The notes under the pieces are model-generated. The model worked only from the letters and a program-made list of their open reading frames with translations, was not told the origin of the DNA and made no database searches. The position numbers and the translations under genes are program-made. Shown here piece by piece: positions 51,860 to 60,568 of a DNA stretch of 64,000 bases. The DNA is from RGIG995 sp045543655 (lineage in GTDB: Bacteria; Bacillota; Clostridia; Oscillospirales; UBA644), in the NCBI GenBank assembly GCA_045543655.1, contig JAZPXN010000047.1:1-64000 (forward strand), given 5' to 3'. How positions within the stretch are numbered: the first letter of the stretch is position 1; each line of letters starts with the position of its first letter.

Positions 51860-54193
51860 TTATACGAAGTGGAACGTTGCCTTTTCTCCGGCACGGAAGG
51901 TGCGGGTGAGAAGATTGTCCTTCAGGGTGTATTCTGCGTCGGAAGCGGGCGCGGCGCCGTCGGGAAGCTTCCATTGCAGCTCTCCGTCTCTTCCCGCCGT
52001 GACGGTCACCTCCGTCAGCCGTCCCTCTGCCCAGGCGAAATCAAAGGTGAAATTGCCCCGGGACTTCAGTCCCTTCACCGAGCCGTTGCTCCATTCGGAG
52101 GGAAGGGCGGGCAAAAGCTCGGTAATGCGGTGGCCGGGGGTTCCCAGGTGGCTCTGGATCAGCATTTCGTTGACCCCGGCCGCGGCTCCAAAATTGCCGT
52201 CGATCTGGAAAATGTGGGGGGGATGCAGATCGAAGAGATTGGCCTCCGTATTGGTGGCAAAGAGCTGGTACAGATGATACAGCGCCTCGTCTCCGTTCTT
52301 GAAACGGGCGTAGTGGTTTACGATCCACGCCCGGGACCATCCGGTCTGTCCGCCGCCGTGAGAAAGTCTGCGGGCGATGGTTTTCTTCGCCGCTTCGTAA
52401 ATGGCGGGGTTGGTTTCGTTGATCTGGTCGGAGGGGTAGAGGCCGAAAAGGTGGGAAATGTGCCGGTGTCCCGGTTCCACCTCCTCGTAATCGTTGATCC
52501 ATTCGCAGATCGTCCCGTACCGTTCGCTGATTCGAAGGGGAGGCAGGCGGTCAAGGACGTTTTGGAGCTTTTCCCCGAAGGCGGGATCCTTGCCCAAAAG
52601 ATCGCAGGCGTATTTCGTCCGGGTGAACAGGGCGTAAATGATCTCAAAATCAAAGGTGGCCCCCCGGGTCAGCGTTTGCTGCCGTCTGGTTCCGTCGGGA
52701 TGATCGTACCAGAACCAGTTTTCCGGGGAATTGGAGGGGGCGGTCATCATGGTACCGTCGTCGTCCTCGGTCAGATATCCGCAGACGAAGCGGCAAGAGC
52801 CCTCCAGAATGGGCCAGATCTCCTTCAGATACTCTTCGTCGCCGGTGTATTCGTAGTGCTCCCACAGGGGAAGGCACATCCAGGGGCCTGCCATGGGGAA
52901 AAATCCGCAGCCCACGTGGTCGTGAACCCCCGTCCGGCCGAAAATATCGGTGGTGTGGTTGATGGCCCAGCCGTCGCAGAAGAAAAGCTCTTTCGCGGTG
53001 CTTTCGCCGAATTTTGCAAGCATTTTTACGAAATGAGTCAGCGAGGCCACGGTATCGGAGCAGTTCCCCGCCTCCGCCGGCCAGTAGTTCATCTGCACGT
53101 TGATATTGGTGTGATAATCCGCGCCCCACGCCGGGCGGAAGCCGTGACTCCAGATCCCTTGAAGATTTGCGGGAAGGGTGGAGTTTTTGCCGGAGGATTC
53201 GGTCAGCAGATACCGGCCGTAATTATAATAAAGCACGCAAAGATCCGGATCGGTGCCTCCCCGCTTCACCGCCCGGAGACGGTCGGAGGTGGGGATCTCA
53301 GATTTGTCCGGGCAATCCAGCTTCAGCTCTACGGCGTCGTAGCTTGCGGCGTGATCCCGCAGATGGGTCTCCCGGATTTCTTCATAGGTATGGCCGGAGA
53401 TTCCTTCAATGCAGGAGCTCAGCTTCGCTTTTACGTCGATGCTCTCGTCCACGTCGAAAATCGCTACGTTGTAGTTCGTAGCAAAGGCGGCGTATACGGT
53501 CAGCGCAGTGGCTCCCTCCACGGAAAGGGAATCATGATTCGCGATCGTTTCCCCGTCGGTTTCAATCTTCAGCCGCGCACCGAAGGTCATCCCTTCGCCG
53601 CCCTTCCCGTAGATATCTTCGTCAAACCAGGTCACCTGGCCGTTGAGAAGAAGGGTGTCGGCGGCGATTGCGGCCGTGTAAGCGTCCTGCCCCCGCTTCA
53701 TGGTCACGTTGCAGGAGAAGGGGCCGTCTGCGGTAATACGGTAGACGAAAAGGTCGTATTTTTCGCTGATAAAGCTTTCACTCCGGTAGGACGTGGCGCC
53801 CTTTTTCCAGGCGCAGGAGGCAATCGCCTCCGTCAGCTCCAGCTCCTTGCGGTATTCGGTATATCGGGTCTTGTCGGAAAAATCAAGGAGAATCTCGCCG
53901 AAGCTTTCAAAGAACCGGACGCGGGGAGGATCGGCCAGGAAGGTCTCTTTGCTCAGGTCTGCGGCCTGCTCAAGCCGTTCTTCGGCAAGGTATTTGCGGA
54001 TCTGCGCCAGAACCTCCGGAGTAACGTGATTGTTCTCCTTGATCTGTCGCCCGCTCCACAGGGATTCTTCGTTGATTTCAACGGTTTCCCGGTCGGGATT
54101 CCCGTAGACCATGGCGCCGATGCGACCGTTGCCCAGGGGCAAAGCGTGCATCCAATCGTTGACGAATCGGTTGTAATACAGTTTGGTAGACAT
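51860..54193 (-). CDS. GH95 alpha-L-fucosidase
   Basis: A 777-aa enzyme with the GH95 layout: N-terminal beta domain starting MHALPLGNGRIGAMVYG...NEESLWSG, an (alpha/alpha)6 barrel, and C-terminal beta domain. Known catalytic regions are visible: ADYHTNINVQMNYWPAE (paired Asn that activate water), SNSPENWFWY (general acid Glu) and HIFQIDGNFGAAAG (Asp). It would cleave alpha-1,2-linked fucose (or the related L-galactose) from oligosaccharides; with no signal peptide it works inside the cell. The ATG at 54193 has GGAGG; an upstream TTG frame start overlaps that site. Confidence 0.93.
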   Translation of the reverse strand: MSTKLYYNRFVNDWMHALPLGNGRIGAMVYGNPDRETVEINEESLWSGRQIKENNHVTPEVLAQIRKYLAEERLEQAADLSKETFLADPPRVRFFESFGEILLDFSDKTRYTEYRKELELTEAIASCAWKKGATSYRSESFISEKYDLFVYRITADGPFSCNVTMKRGQDAYTAAIAADTLLLNGQVTWFDEDIYGKGGEGMTFGARLKIETDGETIANHDSLSVEGATALTVYAAFATNYNVAIFDVDESIDVKAKLSSCIEGISGHTYEEIRETHLRDHAASYDAVELKLDCPDKSEIPTSDRLRAVKRGGTDPDLCVLYYNYGRYLLTESSGKNSTLPANLQGIWSHGFRPAWGADYHTNINVQMNYWPAEAGNCSDTVASLTHFVKMLAKFGESTAKELFFCDGWAINHTTDIFGRTGVHDHVGCGFFPMAGPWMCLPLWEHYEYTGDEEYLKEIWPILEGSCRFVCGYLTEDDDGTMMTAPSNSPENWFWYDHPDGTRRQQTLTRGATFDFEIIYALFTRTKYACDLLGKDPAFGEKLQNVLDRLPPLRISERYGTICEWINDYEEVEPGHRHISHLFGLYPSDQINETNPAIYEAAKKTIARRLSHGGGQTGWSRAWIVNHYARFKNGDEALYHLYQLFATNTEANLFDLHPPHIFQIDGNFGAAAGVNEMLIQSHLGTPGHRITELLPALPSEWSNGSVKGLKSRGNFTFDFAWAEGRLTEVTVTAGRDGELQWKLPDGAAPASDAEYTLKDNLLTRTFRAGEKATFHFV

Positions 54194-54250
54194 AAGTGAC
54201 AACCTCCTTCTTCGTTTTTAAAGGATTTTTTTCGCTGCGGTTTTGATTTT

Positions 54251-54279
54251 ATTATACGGAATCTCTTCCGGATTGTCAA
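54251..54279 (-). promoter_or_regulatory. Promoter of the GH95-hydrolase operon
   Basis: On the minus strand consensus TTGACA (54279-54274) and TATAAT (54256-54251), 17 bp apart. Confidence 0.88.
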
Positions 54280-54330
54280 GAGAGAATCCGCGGAATTTCT
54301 ATGACGATTTCCGGATTTTGTATTTTCTTA

Positions 54331-55584
54331 TCAAAAGGCAAGGGAAGGCATTTCCTTCAGATATTTCTTAATCAGCTCTGCGTTGACGCCGTTGCTTTCA
54401 ATGATCTCCCGATAAAAGTCTGCGCTGGGCTTTTTGGTCCGCTCGAAGGTCTCGAAATCCACGCCGTACAGGCCGAAGGTGGGCTTGTAGCTGCCCCATT
54501 CGAAGTTGTCCAGCATAGACCAATACAAATATCCCCGCACGTCGGCGCCAAATTCCATGGCCTGCCGGATGGCCGACAGGTATTCCGCCAGAAAGACGAT
54601 GCGGAAGCGGTCGTCCTTGCAGGCAACGCCGTTTTCGGTGATGTAGATGGGCTTATCGTGAAGGCGCCCCAGATTGGCCAGAATGCATTCGGGGTTGAAT
54701 TCTTCCAGATAAAAATCCTTGTCGATCATCTGCATCCGGGCAAAATCGTACCGTACGCCCCGGGTATTGGCAATGCGGGCGTCCACTACGTCCCGGACGT
54801 AGGTATTCACCGACCAGAAATCCGCCGCCCCCTTCAGATCTGCGCAATATTCTCCGTTCCGGTTGGGGTAAACGATCTCCCCGGTGCGGATGCCGTGGAA
54901 GAAAAATTCGTGATTGCAGATATCGTTATAGTCCGCCATCACCTGATCGAACCGGTCCCGGGGGCGCTTGGGCATATACTGCACCAACGCGTGGGCAGAG
55001 GAGATGGGGCCGTTGGAATATTTCTTGATGATATGATAGCCCAGCGCGTGATAGCGCAGAGATCCCAGCTTGAAATCGGCGCTGCGCAGATTGAATTCGT
55101 TGATCACGTTCCAGAAATCCACGTAGGGCGCGATTGCGGGCACCGCGTATTCCAGATAGCGCTCGAAATATTTCAGGTTGTCAAGGTTGGTAAAGCCGCC
55201 CTTTTCCTCAAACCACAGCGGCACCGTGAAATGCACCATGGTGGCAAAGACCTTGATTCCCTGCTCCTTCAGCGTGGCAAAGAAGCGGACGTAATGATCC
55301 AGCGCCTCCTTGCAGAATTCCCCCTCCTTCGGCTCGATGCGGCTCCATTCCACCGAGGTGCGGAAGGCCTGAAGACCGCATTCCTGCGCGATTTTCACGT
55401 CGGTTGCCCACAGTTCGTAGCTGTTGCAGGCTAGACCGGATTTTTCTTCGTACCGTCCTTCTTCCTCCCACGCCCATCGCTGGGAATGGATATTGTTGCC
55501 TTCGACCTGATGGCCGGCGTATCCGGCACCCCACAGAAAGCCTTCGGGCATTTTTACTTCGGGAAGGGAAAAAATATCAAACAT
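54331..55584 (-). CDS. GH1 beta-glycosidase
   Basis: A 417-aa GH1 enzyme. The family N-terminal signature FLWGAGYAGHQVEGN, the acid/base block WNVINEFN near residue 165 and the nucleophile block IYITENGVA near 320 are all present, and SEVEWSR-type active-site sequence appears as TSVEWSRIEP. It hydrolyses beta-linked glucosides or galactosides in the cytoplasm; there is no phosphate-binding signature check possible here. It is a single-gene transcript with an AAGGAG site, upstream of the GH95 promoter. Confidence 0.9.
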   Translation of the reverse strand: MFDIFSLPEVKMPEGFLWGAGYAGHQVEGNNIHSQRWAWEEEGRYEEKSGLACNSYELWATDVKIAQECGLQAFRTSVEWSRIEPKEGEFCKEALDHYVRFFATLKEQGIKVFATMVHFTVPLWFEEKGGFTNLDNLKYFERYLEYAVPAIAPYVDFWNVINEFNLRSADFKLGSLRYHALGYHIIKKYSNGPISSAHALVQYMPKRPRDRFDQVMADYNDICNHEFFFHGIRTGEIVYPNRNGEYCADLKGAADFWSVNTYVRDVVDARIANTRGVRYDFARMQMIDKDFYLEEFNPECILANLGRLHDKPIYITENGVACKDDRFRIVFLAEYLSAIRQAMEFGADVRGYLYWSMLDNFEWGSYKPTFGLYGVDFETFERTKKPSADFYREIIESNGVNAELIKKYLKEMPSLAF

Positions 55585-55611
55585 AACGGAATGCTCCTTG
55601 CTTTTTTTTAT

Positions 55612-55640
55612 ATTGTAACAAATAATTCAGGAAATTGCAA
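55612..55640 (-). promoter_or_regulatory. Promoter of the GH1 gene
   Basis: On the minus strand TTGCAA (55640-55635) and TACAAT (55617-55612), 17 bp apart. Confidence 0.75.
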
Positions 55641-55681
55641 GGGGATGGAATCTCTTTTTTGTGAATTTTTTTGCAAACCTC

Positions 55682-55726
55682 TTGCCTTTTGCGGGAAAGT
55701 ATATTATAATGAAGCAAACGTTTTCA
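55682..55726 (+). promoter_or_regulatory. Promoter with LacI/cre-like operator in front of a gene remnant
   Basis: TTGCCT (55682) and TATAAT (55705) are 17 bp apart. Over the expected start site lies AGCAAACGTTTTCA (55713-55726), which matches the LacI/CcpA-type palindrome TGAAAACGTTTTCA at 12 of 14 positions. The promoter no longer serves an intact gene. Confidence 0.6.
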
Positions 55727-55913
55727 AAAACTTTGGGAAGAGCAGATTGCCGCCTCCGTGGAGATCGTGAATTATATCGCGGAGGAGCCTTTGATCAAGG
55801 CAACCTTCGCGGGGCATTATCATTTCAATACCACCGAATCGATCAACGGCAAGACCACCTATATTTTAGGCGGCCTGTTCAAGGGCATCGTCGGGGAGAT
55901 CCTGGTCGATTGA
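55713..55913 (+). pseudogene. Remnant of a metallophosphoesterase gene (C-terminal end only)
   Basis: A frame with stop at 55911 encodes about 66 residues with no usable start codon. It contains VEIVNYIAEEP, then AGHYHFN, then KTTYILGGLFKGIVGEILVD, the typical GHxH motif and C-terminal strands of calcineurin-like phosphoesterases. The promoter upstream is intact, so the 5' part of the gene has been deleted. A different frame from an ATG at 55710 gives an unrelated product and lacks a ribosome-binding site. Confidence 0.7.
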
Positions 55914-55936
55914 TTTTTTAACCGAAGAAAGAGAAG

Positions 55937-55966
55937 GAAGCGGCGTCAAAGACGTCGCTTCTCTTT
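55937..55966 (+). terminator. Terminator of the gene remnant
   Basis: Stem GAAGCGGCGTC / GACGTCGCTTC (one G-U pair) with an AAA loop, followed by TCTTTT. Confidence 0.8.
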
Positions 55967-56001
55967 TGTATCTTCGTGAGCGTCGTGCGGTTGCTTCGTT
56001 T

Positions 56002-56184
56002 TCAACCGTAATTTGTACGGACGTTTCGGTTTTTCGGATTCAGGGAAAGGGCGGTGCGGATCATTTCCATCATCTGCAGATACAGATCGTCCGTCATCCC
56101 TCAGCGGTGATTCTGGAATCCGGTGCCGCCTGCTGCGGTACGCAGAATCAGAATCTTTCTTCCCGGCTCCAAAAGTCCGTCTGT
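56002..56184 (-). pseudogene. Remnant of an SGNH/sialate O-acetylesterase-like gene
   Basis: On the minus strand a frame reads LLEPGRKILILRTAAGGTGF, then QNHR, a TGA stop at 56103-56101, then GMTDDLYLQMMEMIRTALSL and NPKNRN, and a second stop at 56004. The segments on both sides of the first stop fit one esterase family (GGTGF, then RWGxxDDLYxxM), and the stop falls exactly where Trp (TGG) is expected. No start and no C-terminal DxxH block are present, so it is a decayed fragment. Confidence 0.6.
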
Positions 56185-56263
56185 CCGTCCTCCCGGGAAT
56201 CCTCAATTTGTTTGTGGGATTCGTCCGGGTGGGCGTTCTTTTTTTACAAAACAGTGATTTTTC

Positions 56264-56292
56264 TTGACATTTCTGCCTTTTTTTGCTATGAT
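56264..56292 (+). promoter_or_regulatory. Orphan promoter, antisense to the AraC gene
   Basis: Consensus TTGACA (56264) and TATGAT (56287) with TG extension, 17 bp apart. No plus-strand gene follows; transcription would run into the 3' end of the minus-strand AraC gene. Confidence 0.7.
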
Positions 56293-56305
56293 AAAGGCGT
56301 GGGGA

Positions 56306-57178
56306 TCAGTTGGATTTCATCTTCTTGCGGTATTCGGAGGGGGAGCGCCCCAGGTGCTTGCGGAAGAAAACGGTAAAATAGTTCTGAGAAGAAAAATTCA
56401 TCGTTTCCGCAATCTCTGCCAGGGGAAGATCCTGCTCCAGCAGCTGAAGGGCCTTGTTGACGCGCAGCTGATTATAATAGGTCTTCGGGCTGAGACCGGC
56501 GTACTCCTGAAAGAGCAGCTTCAGATAACTGACGCTGATGTTCTGCCGTTTCGCAAAATCCGCCAGCGTCAGGTTTTCGCAGACCCGCTCGGTCATGTCC
56601 GAAATGACCCGGCGGTAGGATTCCGCACTCCCCGACGAGACCAGCTCCCGGTCGGCCCGGTGCTTGCTCAGCCGGATGAGAAAGGCCGAAAGCCGGTCCG
56701 CCGCCAGCTGTGCCGCGTAGGGATCCTCCCTGTCTGCGTTGTTGATCCACGTTGCCGAATCGTCCCCGCAGGTGTAGGGCTCCTCCTTTTTCGGATTGCT
56801 GAGCCGGCGTATATTTTCGCAGATGGAGCGATATTCTTCTTTTTCATCGTTGTGGAGCTGAAAAACGCCCTTTTTCAACTCCTCCGGCAGGACGCCTTCG
56901 GTCTTGAAGGTCATAATGAAGCCCTTCGGAGAGCTGCCCGGCGTGGAGCGGATGCGGTGAAATTCCATGGGGGCGTGGAGCAGCATACAGTTGTCCCGCA
57001 CCAGGTATACCTTTTCGTCTTCCACGCATTCCACGTCGCCCTGCTCGAAAAAGACGATCTCCCAGAAATTGTGGCTCTCTCCGCTGAATTCGAAGGTCTC
57101 GTCCCATTTCACCGGGAAGGCCGAGTAAAATCCCCGGATGGAGAATTGTCGGTTGACTGCGCAAAGCTTTAGCGCCAT
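56306..57178 (-). CDS. AraC family transcriptional regulator
   Basis: A 290-aa regulator: N-terminal cupin-like ligand-binding domain (WDETFEFSGESHNFWEIVFFEQGDVE, CMLLHAPMEFHRI), a helical linker, and a C-terminal AraC DNA-binding domain with two helix-turn-helix motifs (LTLADFAKRQNISVSYLKLLFQEY and LPLAEIAETMNFSSQNYFTVFFRKH). It is divergent from the GH109-like gene and separated from it by 123 bases, so it likely controls that glycan operon in response to a sugar. A TGAGG site precedes the ATG. Confidence 0.92.
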   Translation of the reverse strand: MALKLCAVNRQFSIRGFYSAFPVKWDETFEFSGESHNFWEIVFFEQGDVECVEDEKVYLVRDNCMLLHAPMEFHRIRSTPGSSPKGFIMTFKTEGVLPEELKKGVFQLHNDEKEEYRSICENIRRLSNPKKEEPYTCGDDSATWINNADREDPYAAQLAADRLSAFLIRLSKHRADRELVSSGSAESYRRVISDMTERVCENLTLADFAKRQNISVSYLKLLFQEYAGLSPKTYYNQLRVNKALQLLEQDLPLAEIAETMNFSSQNYFTVFFRKHLGRSPSEYRKKMKSN

Positions 57179-57200
57179 AAAGGAACCTCACTATCTGAAA

Positions 57201-57255
57201 ACATAAATTTTATGTCCGAAATTGTATTGTTTTATTCTTTTTTTCGGTTTATAAT
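57201..57255 (+). promoter_or_regulatory. Promoter of the GH109-like gene with upstream palindrome
   Basis: TTGTTT (57227) and TATAAT (57250) are 17 bp apart. At 57201-57215 a perfect 7+1+7 inverted repeat (ACATAAA / TTTATGT) lies in the divergent spacer, just upstream of the -35, where an activator of this operon or an autoregulator would bind. Confidence 0.6.
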
Positions 57256-57301
57256 GATTATAACATAATCAAACTCATTTGTCAACAGGGAGGATGCTAT
57301 T

Positions 57302-58558
57302 ATGAAAGAAAAAATCAAAGTCGGCTACGTCGGTCTGGGGCGCCGGGGAACCGGCGTGCTGAAGGCAAACTTTGCCCGGATGCCCGACGTGGATATCGTA
57401 TACATTTGTGACCGCTACCCCGAACGGGCGGAAAACGGCCGCGCCATCGTGGAAGAACTGGGTGGGTATTCCCCCAAGGTCATCACCGATTATCACGAAA
57501 TTCTGGCCGATCCCGAAATTGACGCCGTTATCATCATGACCTGCTGGTCCGGCCGTCCGCAGATCGCCATAGAAACGATGAAGGCCGGAAAATACGCCGC
57601 GATCGAAGTGGGCTGTGCCGATAATCTGCAGGAGTGCTTCGATCTGGTCAAGACCTCCGAAGAGACCGGAATGCCCTGCATGATGCTGGAAAATTGCTGC
57701 TACGCCCGCCGGGAAATGATGGTGCTGAATATGGTCAAGCAGGGGCTGTTCGGCGAGATCGTCCATTGCGAAGGCGGTTATATGCACTATCTGCCCGAGG
57801 AAGATCTTTACCGGCACATTCAGAAGAACGAGGCTCATCCCCATTACCGCCTCGACCATTATATCAACGAAAACCGTGAAAACTATCCCACCCACGAATT
57901 CGGCCCCCTCTCCAAGGTTCTGGGCATCAACCGGGGAAACCGGATCCTGTCCCTGTCCTCCTTTGCCTCCAAATCCCGCTCCATGAATCAGTATTCCAAG
58001 GATCATATGGAAGACCCCAAGTGGGCGGAGATCGATTACAAGCAGGGGGATATTATCACCACCGTTATGACCTGCGCCAACGGTGAAACCGTGGTTTTGA
58101 CGCTGGATACCACCGCTCCCCGTCCCTATTACAGCCGGAAGTTTACCGTCCGCGGGACCAAGGGCATGTCCTTTGAAGATACCAAGGTAGTCTATCTGGA
58201 GGGGATGGAGCACAACGTCCGCAACAACGAAGAGGAATTCTTTGAAAAATACGATCATCCTCTTTATAAGGAATATTCGGCCATGCAGTCCCGGGGCGGG
58301 CACGGCGGCATCGACTGGCTGGTCTGTCGGGCCTTCGTGGAGGCGGTCAAGCGGAATACTCAGACTCCCATCGACGTCTACGATGCGGCGGCCTGGCTTG
58401 CCATCGGACCTCTCTCTGCGGCCTCGATTCAGCAGGGCGGTGCTCCTCAGGCCTTCCCCGATTTCACCAACGGCAAATGGCAGAACCGGGAACCCGTCGT
58501 GAAGGGCAAATACTGTCTCGACGAGGTCTGCGTAGATCCCGATACGCCCATTTATTAA
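57302..58558 (+). CDS. GH109-like Gfo/Idh/MocA family protein (possible alpha-N-acetylgalactosaminidase)
   Basis: A 418-aa protein with N-terminal Rossmann fold (VGYVGLGRRGTGV) and the Gfo/Idh/MocA C-terminal domain. Blocks LENCCYARREMMVLNMVKQG, YPTHEFGPLSKVLGINRGN, DTTAPRPYYSRK, GGHGGIDWLV and VYDAAAWLAIGPLS match the GH109 group, NAD-dependent enzymes that cleave alpha-GalNAc by an oxidation-elimination route. The protein is somewhat shorter than usual (440-470) and lacks a signal peptide. Activity as an ordinary sugar dehydrogenase remains possible. GGGAGG precedes the ATG; it heads a unit with the GHL6-type gene. Confidence 0.75.
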   Translation: MKEKIKVGYVGLGRRGTGVLKANFARMPDVDIVYICDRYPERAENGRAIVEELGGYSPKVITDYHEILADPEIDAVIIMTCWSGRPQIAIETMKAGKYAAIEVGCADNLQECFDLVKTSEETGMPCMMLENCCYARREMMVLNMVKQGLFGEIVHCEGGYMHYLPEEDLYRHIQKNEAHPHYRLDHYINENRENYPTHEFGPLSKVLGINRGNRILSLSSFASKSRSMNQYSKDHMEDPKWAEIDYKQGDIITTVMTCANGETVVLTLDTTAPRPYYSRKFTVRGTKGMSFEDTKVVYLEGMEHNVRNNEEEFFEKYDHPLYKEYSAMQSRGGHGGIDWLVCRAFVEAVKRNTQTPIDVYDAAAWLAIGPLSAASIQQGGAPQAFPDFTNGKWQNREPVVKGKYCLDEVCVDPDTPIY

Positions 58559-58574
58559 AAAAACGAATCTGTAG

Positions 58575-58609
58575 AAAAGCGGTATTGTCCTGTGTCGGTA
58601 CCGCTTTTT
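58575..58609 (+). terminator. Internal hairpin terminator or attenuator
   Basis: Stem AAAAGCGGTA / TACCGCTTTT with a 14-base loop and a T tract in the 67-base gap between two same-strand genes, directly before the next gene's AAAGGAG site. It may lower read-through to the second gene. Confidence 0.65.
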
Positions 58610-58625
58610 GCAAAGGAGCATTTTT

Positions 58626-60554
58626 ATGTTGAAGCCTATCCGTCGGGCGGTTCATTTTGATTTTCATACCATGCCCGGGATCGATGATTTTGCTGAAAAA
58701 TTCGATGCTGCCCTTCTGGCACGGCAATTGAAGGACGCTCACGTGGATTATATCAATTTCTTCGGGCGTTGCAATATCGGCTGGTCTTATTATCCTACGA
58801 AGGTGGGCTATCCTTATCCGAAGCTCGAAGGGAAGAATATTCTCGGAGACGTGGTGCGGGAATGTCACAGCGTCGGCATCCGGGTCACCGGTTATCTTAA
58901 CGCCGGCGTCCATCACGAGGGACTTCTGCGGCACCCCGAATGGTCGAAGGTCAATATGAACGGGCAGATCCGTAATCTGGATCCCAATATGGTCTGTTAC
59001 GGAAATTTCTTCCGGATGCCTTGCTACAATACGGGTTATTCCGATCATCTTCTGGCGGAGATCCGGGAAATTCTAGAGCAGGGCGTGGACGGCATTTTCT
59101 GCGACTGTATGCTTCTGCGTCCCTGCCTTTGCCCCAATTGTACCGCGGAGATGAAGGCCCGGGGTATCGACGTGACCGATGAGAAGCAGGTCACCGATTT
59201 TGCGGCGGAGCAACGGGAAAAGATGATCCGCCGGATCCGGGAGACGGTGCCGGAGGATAAATATCTCTTTTTTAATAGCCTTCCCTTTTATTTAACCAAG
59301 GATTACGCCACCCACGCGGAGATCGAATGCCTTCCTGCCGTCACAAGCTACGATATGTTCTTTCCCTTCGCCGCATGGGCCCGCCCGATGTACGATAACG
59401 TGCTTTATATGAACGGTCGGTTCCAGATCGAATGGGCGGATTTCGGGGGATACAAGGGCAAGGCTGCCATTGAAAACGATTTTTACGACGCTTTGATGAA
59501 CGGCGCCGGCGCCTGTCTTGGGGATCATCTGCACCCTGTCGGATTGGCGGAGGCTCCCGTTTATCGGGATCTTGCGGAAATCTACGAAAGGATCGAGGCC
59601 TACGATCCCTGGATCGACGGTGCCAGGTTTAAGCCGGAGCTGGCGGTTCTTGCCCTGGATAAGCCCCGGCAGATCCATTACGGCGTGGGACGGATCCTGG
59701 GAGAGTTGAATTATTCCTACGATATCCTGATGCCCGACGGAGATTTTGAAAAATATCCGGTGATGATCCTTCCCGACGAGATCTCCGTTTCCGGAGAATT
59801 GAAGGAAAAGCTGGACCGCTATCTCAAAAACGGCGGAAAAATTCTGTCGACCGGCACCTCCGGTCTGAACCCCGACGGCAGCGGATTTGCTCTGCCCCAA
59901 TGGGATTTCGTCTATGGGGGCAAGGATCCGATGCAGATCGCCTATTATAAGCCGATCTTTGAGGACCCCGACCTGATCGACCTGCGCTGGGAATGCTACG
60001 AGCCGGGGATCCTTTTGGATGCGACGGCGGGTGATACCGTATTTGCAAAGCACGTAACCACCTATTTCAATCCCGGCTATGATGGCACCCATTTCAACTT
60101 CTATCTGCCCCCCAAAGAAGAGACCGGGCACGGGACGGCGGTCATGAACCGGGAAAAGAACGTGATCCACGTGTCCTTTCCGTTGTTCAAGGCCTATATG
60201 AAAACCTTTACGAAGGCCCACCGGATCCTGATGAAGCATCTTCTGGCAGAGCTGATCCCCCACAAGCAAATTTTGACCGAAGAACTGCCGGTTACCGCCC
60301 GTGCCACCCTGACGGGGACGGAGAAGCACACCCTGCTCCACGTGAAGGTGACCTATCCGGAGATCCGGGGGAAGCTCGGGATCATTGAGGAGCATAACGT
60401 CCTGCCCGCCGGCCGGAGGATTTCGGTGCGGGGGGAATACGCTTCCGTCACCCTTCTGCCCGACGAACGTCCGCTCTCCTTTACCGTGGAGGACGGATAT
60501 ACCGAAATTACCCTTCCCGAGATCGTCGGCTATGCGATGATCTGCCTGAAATGA
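58626..60554 (+). CDS. Putative alpha-L-fucosidase-like glycosidase (GHL6/GH151-like)
   Basis: A 642-aa protein: N-terminal TIM barrel of the GHL6 type (RRAVHFDFHTMPGI, GWSYYPTKVGYPYP, GDVVRECHSVGIRVTGYLNAGVH, and the acidic GVDGIFCDCMLL), then a trimerisation domain like that of GH42/GH151 enzymes (YPVMILPDEISVSGELKEKLDRYLKNGGKILSTG), and a C-terminal beta domain. The best-characterised relatives are GH151 alpha-L-fucosidases, but fucose specificity is not certain. No signal peptide. The ATG at 58626 has AAAGGAG. It follows the GH109-like gene. Confidence 0.7.
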   Translation: MLKPIRRAVHFDFHTMPGIDDFAEKFDAALLARQLKDAHVDYINFFGRCNIGWSYYPTKVGYPYPKLEGKNILGDVVRECHSVGIRVTGYLNAGVHHEGLLRHPEWSKVNMNGQIRNLDPNMVCYGNFFRMPCYNTGYSDHLLAEIREILEQGVDGIFCDCMLLRPCLCPNCTAEMKARGIDVTDEKQVTDFAAEQREKMIRRIRETVPEDKYLFFNSLPFYLTKDYATHAEIECLPAVTSYDMFFPFAAWARPMYDNVLYMNGRFQIEWADFGGYKGKAAIENDFYDALMNGAGACLGDHLHPVGLAEAPVYRDLAEIYERIEAYDPWIDGARFKPELAVLALDKPRQIHYGVGRILGELNYSYDILMPDGDFEKYPVMILPDEISVSGELKEKLDRYLKNGGKILSTGTSGLNPDGSGFALPQWDFVYGGKDPMQIAYYKPIFEDPDLIDLRWECYEPGILLDATAGDTVFAKHVTTYFNPGYDGTHFNFYLPPKEETGHGTAVMNREKNVIHVSFPLFKAYMKTFTKAHRILMKHLLAELIPHKQILTEELPVTARATLTGTEKHTLLHVKVTYPEIRGKLGIIEEHNVLPAGRRISVRGEYASVTLLPDERPLSFTVEDGYTEITLPEIVGYAMICLK

Positions 60555-60568
60555 TCGATAAAAAGAAA

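Noticed and set aside
55661..55921. An 86-codon plus-strand frame over the phosphoesterase remnant
   Set aside because: It is one frame away from the sequence that encodes the recognisable phosphoesterase C-terminus; its own product resembles nothing.
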